Shown here piece by piece: positions 1 to 6,138 of a stretch of 10,227 bases of DNA (its first letter is position 1; each line of letters starts with the position of its first letter). A program made the position numbers and the translations under genes. The notes below the pieces were generated by a model. The model searched no databases, was not told the DNA's origin, and saw only the letters and a program-made list of their open reading frames with translations. The stretch comes from Pseudomonadota bacterium (GTDB lineage Bacteria > Pseudomonadota > Alphaproteobacteria > UBA9219 > RGZA01): NCBI GenBank assembly GCA_016195205.1, contig JACQAB010000104.1, positions 1 through 10,227 of the forward strand, read 5' to 3'.

Positions 1-207
1 AGCAAGCACCCGGGGTTTTTGAGCCGCGAGAAGCGCCTTGGTAAGCCGCGGCAAGCGCAAAGAGTCAGAAGGCCGCGCTTCAAAATCAGGAATCGCGGCG
101 GGGGTAGCGGCGGCCAGCTTGGTGGCGTAAGGTAAATCCTGGGCCATGCCGGCAACAGGCGCGACGGCAAGAGCGCAGGCAACCCAAAGCGAATTTCGAA
201 AATTCAC
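1..207 (-). CDS. Secreted or periplasmic protein, 5' part only (runs off the window)
   Basis: Reading the minus strand from a GTG at 207 gives 69 codons with no stop before the window edge. The product starts MNFRNSLWVACALAVAPVAG followed by MAQ: a short basic start, a hydrophobic stretch and a small-residue AGMA site, so a Sec signal peptide cleaved about residue 22 is likely. GTG was chosen because no in-frame ATG lies between it and about position 270, and an AGGA-type ribosome site (minus strand, about 218-222) precedes it. The visible end, LPRLTKALLAAQKPRVLA, resembles the run-up to the GDSxT block of SGNH/GDSL hydrolases, but the catalytic block lies outside the window, so that is only a guess. 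The gene shares orientation with the barrel protein gene upstream but is about 400 bp from it and probably has its own promoter. Confidence 0.6.
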   Translation of the reverse strand, partial: MNFRNSLWVACALAVAPVAGMAQDLPYATKLAAATPAAIPDFEARPSDSLRLPRLTKALLAAQKPRVLA

Positions 208-246
208 GTATTCTTTTTCCTGGGTGGGGGTTTTTGTACCGGGCGA

Positions 247-252
247 ATTATG
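247..252 (-). promoter_or_regulatory. Candidate -10 box for the secreted-protein gene
   Basis: The minus strand reads CATAAT here (5 of 6 to TATAAT), about 40 bp upstream of the GTG at 207. Upstream DNA is AT-rich (TTGAAT on the minus strand around 270-275), but no -35 box sits at ideal spacing, so this is a weak promoter call. Confidence 0.25.
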
Positions 253-331
253 GCATTGAATAAAGGGGATAAATTCAAAAATTCCCGGAAATACGCTTGT
301 CAGCCTTCCACAGGAAGCTACGCTGAATAAA

Positions 332-399
332 GTGCGATGCTTCGCACGTGCGAAAAGGACAGGCCCCAAGCGGCCCGGCTGGCTGGAAGGACGCCAGCC
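332..399. other. Two small intergenic hairpins
   Basis: Two perfect short stems occur: GTGCGA/TCGCAC at 332-337 and 342-347 (4-nt loop), and GGCTGG/CCAGCC at 381-386 and 394-399 (7-nt loop). They lie downstream of the barrel protein gene and could help end or stabilise its transcript. Neither has a clean T-run, so no terminator is claimed. Nothing coding was recognised in 208-410. Confidence 0.35.
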
Positions 400-410
400 T
401 TAAACGAGGC

Positions 411-601
411 TGTCATCCCGGGCGAGGGGCGAGTGTAGCGAGCCCGGCCCAGCTTCGCCAAGGCTACGCCGGGTCTATCAAGCGAACTCGTCCGCCGAAG
501 CTTTAGCGAAGGCGGAAGACCCGGGATCCCATTTGGTTTTCGGTCAGAAATAAAATGAGATCCCGGCTCGCGCGAGCTTCGCTCGCTTGGCCGGGATGAC
601 A
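411..601. repeat. 191-bp palindromic intergenic element with 11-bp terminal inverted repeats
   Basis: The stretch is bounded by a perfect inverted pair: TGTCATCCCGG at 411-421 and CCGGGATGACA at 591-601. Inside are further palindromes: CCCGGC/GCCGGG around 443-473, CCGCC/GGCGG at 492-496 and 511-515, GACCCGGGATCCC near 518-530, and a strong hairpin at 560-597 (ATCCCGGC/GCCGGGAT flanking GCGAGC-TTC-GCTCGC). Sequences with the GTCATCCCGG ... CCGGGATGAC layout resemble dispersed REP/MITE-like intergenic elements of alphaproteobacteria. That it is dispersed here is an inference, as only one copy is visible. It has no coding capacity of note. It ends 5 bp from the stop codon of the barrel protein gene, so it may act as that gene's 3' structure or terminator. 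Confidence 0.7.
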
Positions 602-606
602 AAGGC

Positions 607-2487
607 TTAGTAGAACAGCCCGCCGGTGGCGAAGTTCTGGCGGAAGCCGAGCGTGAATTCATGCGAACTCACATCGGCGGTGGTGGAGGTGCCATCGATC
701 GTTTTCAGATCAATATCCATCACCTGCGTATAGCGGTAGCCCAGATCGATCATCGAATTCGGGCTCCACAGCGGGAAGGTCAGCCCCACTGCGGCGTTAT
801 AGGCGAAGCCCACGCCGCTGTCGGAAAGCGCCACGCTGGTGGCGCTGGTGCCCAGCCGGTCGAAATCGGCGAAGCCGATGCCCACGCCGCCGCCAATCCA
901 TGGGGTGAACCACCGGCGCCAGGGCGTGTTGAAATCCAGATAGCCGTTGGTGAAAACGCGCCAGGTGTTGACGTCGCCGAACGCCGCCGGATCGCTGAAC
1001 GTCGTGCCGCCCACGGTGATTTCATCGATGCTGCCGCGGTGGCTGCTGACTTCCAGTTCGGCGCGCGGCGCCAGCCAGTTGTTCAGGGGCGCGAAGCTGT
1101 AGCCCGCCGCGCCGCCGAACTCCCAGCCCATTTTATAAGCCTCGTCATAGTCGCCGTTGGTGGTGTCGGTGAATTTGCTGTCCCGGGGAATGGATAGGCC
1201 GGTTTTGAGCGCGACATAAAAACTGCCGGGGCGGCGCGTGGGACCGGCGCTGGGCGCCATGCTGCCGTCTTCGTCCTCATCCATATCGTCATCGACTTCA
1301 TAGCGCGGCTTGCTGGTGACATGCACGCGCGGCTGGTCCGAGTTGTAAGACGTTGCCGGCGGCGTGACAACATAAGCCGGCTGTGAGGCGGCGTAAGCAG
1401 GCGCGGCGTAGGAAGGCGGCGGCGCATAGGGCTGCTGCATGGCGTAATCCTGCGGCGTGCCGTAGGACGGGTAGCTTGGCGCGGGAGACTGCCCATAGCT
1501 GGGCGCCTGGGTATAGGGCGCGGGCGCGGCATAGGCTTGTTGAGGTTGCTGTCCGTAAGGCTGCATCGGATCGGCGGCGGCGTAGGAAGGCTGCTGCGCA
1601 TAGCCGGAACCGTAAGAGGGCGCGGCGGGTTGCTGTTGCGGATAAACGCCCTGCGCGTAATTGTTCGAAAAAGCCTGCGGGGCGGGTTGTGGCTGTGGCG
1701 CGCCGTAGGAAGGCGCATAGCCCGACATGCCATAGCTGGAAGCTCCGTAAGGCGCGGGCTGTTGTTGCTGCTGCGGAGCGTAAGGCGCTGAACCGTAAGC
1801 CTGCGGCGCGGGGGCATAGCCCTGCGGCGGATAGGGCTGCTGCTGCGGCGCGGGTTGCGGCGGATAGCCGTTGGTTTCAAACGCCGCCGAGGCATAGGAA
1901 TAATCGGGTGACTGCGTGTTCTGAATAATCTGCGGCTGCGCGTTGTTGCCGGCCGAAGGATCATACACCGCGCTTTGCGCCGACGGGACGGCGGCAAGCG
2001 AGGGCGTCGCCGCCGGATCGGTGCCATAGGAAGGATAAGCCGGCCGCTGCGCATAATAATTCGCGGTGGCGGAGGCCTGCGCATAGGCGTTCGGCGCGCT
2101 GGCGCCGCCCTGCGACTGGAAGGCCGGCAGCGTGCTGTTCACGCCATAACTTGAACTTCCAGCAGGCGCGGAAGGATAGGCGGTGGCCGCCGCGGCATAA
2201 CCCGGAGTGTAATAACCCGCGGCGTTATAGCCCGCGGTGGGATCGGCATAAGCCGTGCTGGGCGAGGCAGCGCTGTAGGCCGCGTAAGGATCGGTGGGAC
2301 TGGTGGTGGGCGCGGGGGTGGCGTATCCGGAAGAAGAGGAAGTGCTATACGACGCGTAACCGGAATTCGAACCATAGCCCTGCGGCGCGGCGCCGCCGTT
2401 CTGGATAGAAAAATCGGCGAAAGCGGTTGTGGGCAAAGCAAGCAAAACGGCAGCAGAAAAAATCCTGCAAAGGCGGGGGACGCGCAT
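607..2487 (-). CDS. Outer-membrane beta-barrel protein with long Tyr/Pro/Gln-rich N-terminal region
   Basis: The 626-residue product has four parts. Residues 1-24 are a Sec signal peptide (basic start, hydrophobic core, TAFA cleavage site before DFS). Residues 25 to about 384 are low-complexity and disordered, built from Tyr, Ala, Pro, Gln, Ser and Gly in motifs such as SYG, GYA, PSYG, QPY and QQQ. Residues 397-408 are an acidic cluster (EVDDDMDEDEDG). Residues about 422-626 form an OmpA/opacity-like barrel with alternating strands (FYVALKTGLSI, WEFGGAAGYSF, IDLGYRYTQV, HEFTLGFRQNF) and a C-terminal aromatic Tyr. The start is fixed by AGGAGA (minus strand, 2494-2499) 6 nt before the ATG. In barrels of this type the N-terminus faces the periplasm, so the low-complexity arm is probably periplasmic (inference). 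No OmpA-like peptidoglycan-binding domain is present. The gene lies downstream of mltA in the same direction with a 117-bp gap and a candidate promoter. Confidence 0.85.
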   Translation of the reverse strand: MRVPRLCRIFSAAVLLALPTTAFADFSIQNGGAAPQGYGSNSGYASYSTSSSSGYATPAPTTSPTDPYAAYSAASPSTAYADPTAGYNAAGYYTPGYAAAATAYPSAPAGSSSYGVNSTLPAFQSQGGASAPNAYAQASATANYYAQRPAYPSYGTDPAATPSLAAVPSAQSAVYDPSAGNNAQPQIIQNTQSPDYSYASAAFETNGYPPQPAPQQQPYPPQGYAPAPQAYGSAPYAPQQQQQPAPYGASSYGMSGYAPSYGAPQPQPAPQAFSNNYAQGVYPQQQPAAPSYGSGYAQQPSYAAADPMQPYGQQPQQAYAAPAPYTQAPSYGQSPAPSYPSYGTPQDYAMQQPYAPPPSYAAPAYAASQPAYVVTPPATSYNSDQPRVHVTSKPRYEVDDDMDEDEDGSMAPSAGPTRRPGSFYVALKTGLSIPRDSKFTDTTNGDYDEAYKMGWEFGGAAGYSFAPLNNWLAPRAELEVSSHRGSIDEITVGGTTFSDPAAFGDVNTWRVFTNGYLDFNTPWRRWFTPWIGGGVGIGFADFDRLGTSATSVALSDSGVGFAYNAAVGLTFPLWSPNSMIDLGYRYTQVMDIDLKTIDGTSTTADVSSHEFTLGFRQNFATGGLFY

Positions 2488-2530
2488 CCAATGTCTCCTG
2501 GAAAAATCAAAAAAAGAGGCGAGGTTTTGG

Positions 2531-2559
2531 AATGTGAAACGATCCCTCTACACGGTCAA
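2531..2559 (-). promoter_or_regulatory. Candidate sigma70-type promoter for the barrel protein gene
   Basis: On the minus strand TTGACC (2554-2559) is followed after 17 bp by CACATT (2531-2536). The -35 box matches well (5 of 6) and the -10 poorly (3 of 6). It lies about 44 bp upstream of the start codon, inside the mltA-to-barrel gap, and suggests the barrel gene need not depend on mltA transcription. Confidence 0.4.
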
Positions 2560-2589
2560 GAAAAATGCAGGGTCATTGTGGCCGCGCCG

Positions 2590-2634
2590 CTGTGGATAAA
2601 TCTGTTAATTCGACACAGGCAAAATTATCCACAG
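2590..2634. promoter_or_regulatory. Two perfect DnaA boxes in inverted orientation
   Basis: TGTGGATAA at 2591-2599 is the exact reverse complement of TTATCCACA at 2625-2633. Both match the strongest known DnaA box (TTATCCACA, as in E. coli oriC R1 and R4). The match extends by one base on the outer side, giving a 10-bp inverted pair with 25 bp between. The mltA stop codon (2605-2607) lies between the boxes, so the right box is inside the end of mltA and the left in the gap before the barrel gene. They sit about 30-80 bp upstream of the candidate -35 box of the barrel gene. Possible roles are DnaA-responsive control or DnaA titration. An origin is not supported by two boxes alone. Confidence 0.5.
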
Positions 2635-3498
2635 GCGTCCCTCATGCGCCATGGCCCCGGCACGGCGTCCGGCTTCCGCGCCACAGCCGAAAAAAATATC
2701 ACCGCGCACGACGCCGCGTATGGCCGAGCCGGTGTCGGCGGTGCGCATTAGCCGCACCAAAGGCTTGTTTTCCAAAGGGTCCCGCGTTTCAACGATGACC
2801 TCGAGTCCATAGGGCCACAGCGTGTCATCCACCGCCAGGCTGCGCTCGGGCTGCAACACTTCGCCCGAGGCACCCACCGGCCCGGGCCCTTCCAGGAATT
2901 TGAAAAAGATGAACGAGGCGTTGCGGTTCAAAATTTCGGCGCGGCGTTCGGGATACGCGCGTAGCCAGTTTTTGATGTCCCCCATGGTGGCGGGATTTAA
3001 ATGTTCTTCGCGCTTCAGCACCGCGCCGATCGAGGTGTAAGCCTGGCCGTTTTTTGCGGCGAAGCTCACGCGTCTTTTGCCGCCATCCGGCAAATGAATT
3101 TGGCCCGAGCCCTGCACCTGCAGGAAAAACAAATCGACCGGGTCGTCCACGTAAAGCAGTTCCAGATTTTTTCCTTCCAGCGCGCCGTTTTCAATTTCCG
3201 CGCGCGAAAAATGCGGGGTGATTTTTCCGTTTTCCATCCGGCCAAAACCACCCACCTCGGCCGTGTTCGGCATGCAAATAAGATCAGCGGGCGGCGCATA
3301 AAGCGCGTGCTGGAACGGGCCCTGGCGCGTCAGACTGCCGCGCAATTCCGGCTCGAAATAGCCGGTGAAAAGGCTTTTGCCGCCGGGCGATTCAACGCGC
3401 CACAAGCGGTGGTTTTTTTTAAGTTCGTCGGGAACGGCGCAGGGCGCCTCGGCCCAATCGGCGGGTTTAAGATATTGGCGGGGAACGGCAACGCTCAT
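2605..3498 (-). CDS. mltA: Membrane-bound lytic murein transglycosylase A family protein, N-terminally short
   Basis: MltA cleaves the MurNAc-GlcNAc bond of peptidoglycan and leaves a 1,6-anhydro end. The 297-residue product carries the family blocks in order: GYFEP (46-50), VQGSG (128-132), YTSIG (154-158), NASFIFF (193-199), RSLAVD (219-224), and the C-terminal 3D domain with DTGSAIRG starting at Asp255, which matches the catalytic Asp motif (E. coli D308), followed by RGDIFFG. The usual DTGGAIRG has Ser for the second Gly. The N-terminus is odd: GYFEP lies about 70 residues further in for E. coli MltA, and here there is neither signal peptide nor lipobox Cys. A TAA at 3502-3504 sits one codon upstream of the ATG, so the frame cannot extend, and no good ribosome site is visible. 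The protein may be cytoplasmic and inactive, or a degraded copy. In related bacteria mltA follows the Tim44-like gene directly; here a plus-strand gene intervenes. Confidence 0.85.
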   Translation of the reverse strand: MSVAVPRQYLKPADWAEAPCAVPDELKKNHRLWRVESPGGKSLFTGYFEPELRGSLTRQGPFQHALYAPPADLICMPNTAEVGGFGRMENGKITPHFSRAEIENGALEGKNLELLYVDDPVDLFFLQVQGSGQIHLPDGGKRRVSFAAKNGQAYTSIGAVLKREEHLNPATMGDIKNWLRAYPERRAEILNRNASFIFFKFLEGPGPVGASGEVLQPERSLAVDDTLWPYGLEVIVETRDPLENKPLVRLMRTADTGSAIRGVVRGDIFFGCGAEAGRRAGAMAHEGRLWIILPVSN

Positions 3499-3524
3499 GC
3501 GTTAAGATTAACCATACTATGCGC

Positions 3525-3553
3525 TTTACAGACAAAAGCTTTTTCATTAGAAA
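3525..3553 (+). promoter_or_regulatory. Candidate promoter for the 203-aa orphan gene
   Basis: TTTACA (3525-3530) is followed after 17 bp by TAGAAA (3548-3553), a fair sigma70 match in an AT-rich stretch (3503-3580) unlike the surrounding GC-rich genes. The perfect palindrome AAAAGCTTTT (3534-3543) lies between the boxes. The same 92 bp must also hold any promoter for mltA, which runs the other way; none was clear. Confidence 0.4.
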
Positions 3554-3590
3554 AATACCATTCTCTTCAATAAATATTCAGGAGACTCGC

Positions 3591-4202
3591 ATGTCTGTCA
3601 CAGAAGAAGCCCCCGGTTCCCCAAACATCAGATTTATTTGCTACGGCATCGACCACAAAGGCACCGATCGCGCCCGCGATGCGGAGTACATTCCAACTTT
3701 CCCGTTAGACGCGGGTGAGGCGGAAAGGCTTGCCAATCTTGAGGGCGATGAAATCTTGAGCCTGCCGCAAGGCCTTCGGGATTTTCTGAAAAGAAAGCCT
3801 TCCACCTCCGCGGACCAAATTGCCGCCGTTGAAATCAAAAATAAAGGCGAGGTCATCGCGGTTTTTTATGTGAACGGCGTGAGGCGTGAAAGGGCCGATG
3901 GCAGTATTTCTGAGCCTAATCACCTGCTTTACGCTGTTTCCGGCGAGCCTAAAACATGGGCCCCTGAAGACGAGAAGTGGATCACCTTGGCCCAGGCGAA
4001 GACCGGCTGGGGTGTTTTCGAAGAGTCTGTGCACTACTACTCAGGTGATGGGGATTTTTGCAGGATGGAAAAAATCGTCCTAGGCCCGAAAGACAAAATT
4101 GTGCGGTTGATCGGCGATGACCTGGTTGTTATTCCGCGCAAGGTCATCAAGGCCGCGATGCCCCTTTCTGCTCGCCGCCTTCCCGCTGCGGAGCGCGCCT
4201 AA
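3591..4202 (+). CDS. Orphan protein of unknown function (203 aa), inserted between mltA and the Tim44-like gene
   Basis: I do not recognise this protein. The start is the ATG at 3591, preceded by GGAGA at 3581-3585; an upstream in-frame ATG at 3519 would add 24 residues but lacks a ribosome site and would overlap the promoter. The product is soluble, with no signal peptide or membrane segment. Its middle (residues about 68-90, AVEIKNKGEVIAVFYVNGVR) looks like a beta-rich core, followed by WITLAQAKTGWGVFEESVHYY and a basic tail. The gene is transcribed against both neighbours, which in relatives normally form one unit, so it was probably acquired here. Its TAA (4200-4202) overlaps the TAG of the convergent Tim44-like gene (4199-4201). 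Its DNA is somewhat less GC-rich than the flanking genes, in keeping with transfer. Confidence 0.7.
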   Translation: MSVTEEAPGSPNIRFICYGIDHKGTDRARDAEYIPTFPLDAGEAERLANLEGDEILSLPQGLRDFLKRKPSTSADQIAAVEIKNKGEVIAVFYVNGVRRERADGSISEPNHLLYAVSGEPKTWAPEDEKWITLAQAKTGWGVFEESVHYYSGDGDFCRMEKIVLGPKDKIVRLIGDDLVVIPRKVIKAAMPLSARRLPAAERA

Positions 4203-4873
4203 CCCGTCTTGGTTTCCACCAGCAGCCAGTTCGGATCGGGCGAGCCGGTTTCGCGCCGGAAGGTCCAGATATCGTGCAGGCGTTGCGTGCCGGCGTTCTC
4301 CTGAACCGTGTCGCCGCTGTAAATCACCCGCGACTGGTCGGAGGTAAACTCCACCGTCACATAGGCCATGCGGCCGTCCATGCGCGCCGCGCTGAGATGC
4401 GCCTCACGCAGGTTCAAAAGCTTCATCTCCACGCGCTCGCCCTTTTGCTTGTGCTCATCCATCGCCTTGGTGAAGGCTTCGAACAGCACCGGACTCATCA
4501 GGTTTTTCAGCGCCTCGCGGTCCTGGGCGGCGAAGGCGTGCACGATCATCTCGAACGCCACGCGCGCGCCTTTCAGAAAGGCTTTTTCATCGAAATTCGG
4601 CTCGGCCTTCTGCAGGGCGTAGAGCGCGCCTGATAGCGAGTCTGGCGCGGGCGCGGAGGCTTCTTGCATGGACGGTGCGGGCAAAGGCTTGTTCAGCGGC
4701 AGGGCAAGCAGGTTTTTGGGGTCACTTTCTTTGGCGCGATTGCCCTGCACCGTATCATCGGGCGTAGCGAAGGGATTGGGCCGCTGGCGCTCGCCCTCAT
4801 GGCGCGTGCCGAGCGTGGCGTAAAGCCGCCAGGCAAAAAACGCGGCGATCAGGGCGTAAAGCAGGATTTCCAT
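4199..4873 (-). CDS. Tim44-like domain inner-membrane protein
   Basis: The 224-residue product starts with one membrane segment (residues about 3-20, ILLYALIAAFFAWRLYATLG), then a charged, Pro-rich linker to about residue 85, and a Tim44-like domain (about 90-223) with KGARVAFEMIVHAFAAQDRE, a YVTVEFTSDQ strand, DIWTF (201-205) and NWLLVET near the end. This is the layout of the alphaproteobacterial Tim44-related proteins (TimA in Caulobacter), thought to be anchored in the inner membrane with the domain facing the cytoplasm. The exact role in bacteria is unsettled. I chose the ATG at 4873 because the membrane segment then begins at once, as in relatives; the in-frame ATG at 4897 would add MAASYAED. 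Neither has a strong ribosome site. The adjacent mltA and nearby secB are its usual neighbours. Confidence 0.85.
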   Translation of the reverse strand: MEILLYALIAAFFAWRLYATLGTRHEGERQRPNPFATPDDTVQGNRAKESDPKNLLALPLNKPLPAPSMQEASAPAPDSLSGALYALQKAEPNFDEKAFLKGARVAFEMIVHAFAAQDREALKNLMSPVLFEAFTKAMDEHKQKGERVEMKLLNLREAHLSAARMDGRMAYVTVEFTSDQSRVIYSGDTVQENAGTQRLHDIWTFRRETGSPDPNWLLVETKTG

Positions 4874-4900
4874 ATCTTCAGCATAGGATGCCGCCATGGC

Positions 4901-5449
4901 TTATACAAGGCACGCGGAGGTTAATGGCCGGCCTGCGGCAGCCCATCGCCGCGTCCCGGGGCGCGTACACGCGACAAACTTAGCACGCGCGCGGGTGGGT
5001 TCAGATGTATTCGCGGCGGCTTCTTCGGGCGCCCTCCACAAATGCGCCCGGTAAGTCGTCAGCGCCTCCATGGCCAGTTCTTTGCACGACGGAAGGCGCA
5101 GCTGAGCGCGCAAGCGGTCAAGGCGCAGGGCATTCTCGCCATGAAAGGAAATGCGGATCTGCTCGCCGCAGGGGAAGCCGTCATTGCCTACTTCTTCGTA
5201 AAGGGTGGTTTGCTCGCGCAACTCCCAGCCCAGTTTCGGTAACTCTGTTCCGGCGGGGCTGTTGGCCTTTTCCAAAAATCCAAGAGCGTCGACGATGAGC
5301 ACGGGAACCGTGACGGCCTTGCCCAGATCTTTCATGACTTCAAGATGCATCAGGCTTTGCCGTAAAAAGATAAAATCAAGCTCGATGACGAGGTTTTGCG
5401 CGCCGCCGGCGCCTTGTGTGGGATCGAAACCGGGAGGTTTTGCGTTCAT
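4901..5449 (-). CDS. Orphan protein of unknown function (182 aa)
   Basis: I do not recognise this protein. The start at 5449 is supported by CAGGA on the minus strand 7 nt upstream. No signal peptide or clear membrane segment is present. The first two thirds look folded: an alternating hydrophobic stretch (NLVIELDFIFLRQSLMHLEV), a second (AVTVPVLIVDALGFLEKA), then a charged part (QIRISFHGENALRLDRLRAQ). The last 45 residues or so are Ala/Arg/Thr-rich and poorly patterned, as if read into former non-coding DNA. The gene lies upstream of the Tim44-like gene on the same strand, 27 bp before its preferred start (3 bp before the longer one), so the two may be co-transcribed. Confidence 0.6.
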   Translation of the reverse strand: MNAKPPGFDPTQGAGGAQNLVIELDFIFLRQSLMHLEVMKDLGKAVTVPVLIVDALGFLEKANSPAGTELPKLGWELREQTTLYEEVGNDGFPCGEQIRISFHGENALRLDRLRAQLRLPSCKELAMEALTTYRAHLWRAPEEAAANTSEPTRARAKFVACTRPGTRRWAAAGRPLTSACLV

Positions 5450-5559
5450 GCTTCTGTCCTGAAAATCACTGTTTTATATGCCCGGCGTTATAGCACGCCA
5501 TCCCTGAAAGAAAAAAATAGGATTGATTCAGCGGGGCTTTTCGTCTTCTTAAGGCGGTG

Positions 5560-6138
5560 ATGTACCTGTTGCGCCATGGAGAATCCGAATTCAACGCGCG
5601 GTTTGAGCAAACCGGACGCGATCCCGGCATTAGCGACGCGCCGCTGACCGCGCGCGGGCATGACCAGGCCAAGGGCGCGGCCACGCATTTCATAAATCTG
5701 AAACGCAACCCGCCCGGCACCCAGAAACCGCCGCGGCGCCTGCTGTGCAGCCCCTATACGCGCGCCCTGCAAACCGCGCGGCCGATTGCCGAGGCGCTGA
5801 ACCTGCCGCTGAAGGTGCTGCCGCTGCTGGGCGAGCGGCGGCTTTATTCCTGCGACATCGGCAGCGGCGCGAAAGATCTGAAAGCCCGCTGGCCGGGGGC
5901 GGATTTTTCGGCGCTGGAAGACGAGCAATGGTGGCCGCCGCGCAACGAGGGCCAGGAAGACATCGAACGGCGCGTGCGGGCGTTCCTGGCGCTGGAAGAC
6001 CAGGCGCAGGAACAAAGCGTCGGCCCGGCGCTGGTGATCAGCCACTGGTATTTTATTTTCACCCTGTCCGGCCTGGATTGCGCCAACGCCCAGATCGTGT
6101 GGCGCGATGGGAGGGGGAAGTTTCATAAGAGCGGTTGA
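5560..6138 (+). CDS. Histidine phosphatase superfamily protein (phosphoglycerate mutase-like)
   Basis: The 192-residue product has the branch-1 histidine phosphatase active-site set: RHGES at 5-9 with nucleophile His6, DAPLTARGHDQA (27-38), SPYTRALQTA with Arg68, a candidate acid Glu92 in LGERR, and His162 in VISHWYF near the end. The second His is normally in a SHGG or SHGN context; here it is followed by Trp, a departure that makes true glycolytic mutase activity less likely and points to a small-molecule phosphatase of unknown substrate. The ATG at 5560 is preferred over the GTG at 5557 because AAGG (5551-5554) sits 5 nt before it. No signal peptide. The gene stands alone between divergent and co-directional neighbours and ends directly at an inverted repeat that could serve as its 3' structure. 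Confidence 0.85.
   Translation: MYLLRHGESEFNARFEQTGRDPGISDAPLTARGHDQAKGAATHFINLKRNPPGTQKPPRRLLCSPYTRALQTARPIAEALNLPLKVLPLLGERRLYSCDIGSGAKDLKARWPGADFSALEDEQWWPPRNEGQEDIERRVRAFLALEDQAQEQSVGPALVISHWYFIFTLSGLDCANAQIVWRDGRGKFHKSG

Noticed and set aside
318..662. Minus-strand frame of 114 codons across the intergenic region
   Set aside because: It reads through the palindromic element and the end of the barrel gene; the sequence is Ser/Arg/Pro-rich and reflects the repeats.
661..1197. Open frame of 178 codons on the plus strand within the barrel protein gene
   Set aside because: It lies antisense to the barrel domain, whose strands and C-terminal aromatic residue make sense. The frame stays open because of the GC-rich codon use of the real gene.
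1083..2084. Minus-strand frame of 333 codons overlapping the barrel gene
   Set aside because: The product is an Arg/Pro/Ser-rich string with no structure, a frame-shifted reading of the repetitive Tyr/Pro/Ala codons. No ribosome site.
2590..2634. Replication origin
   Set aside because: Only two DnaA boxes are present, with no adjacent AT-rich unwinding region or box cluster, and one box is inside a coding region. The boxes are reported as sites only.
2590..2634. Rho-independent terminator of mltA
   Set aside because: The stem arms flank a 25-nt loop and one arm is inside the mltA coding region; no T-run follows.
5488..6126. Minus-strand frame of 212 codons opposite the phosphatase gene
   Set aside because: The plus strand carries the full set of catalytic residues; the opposite frame has no recognisable domain and no ribosome site.
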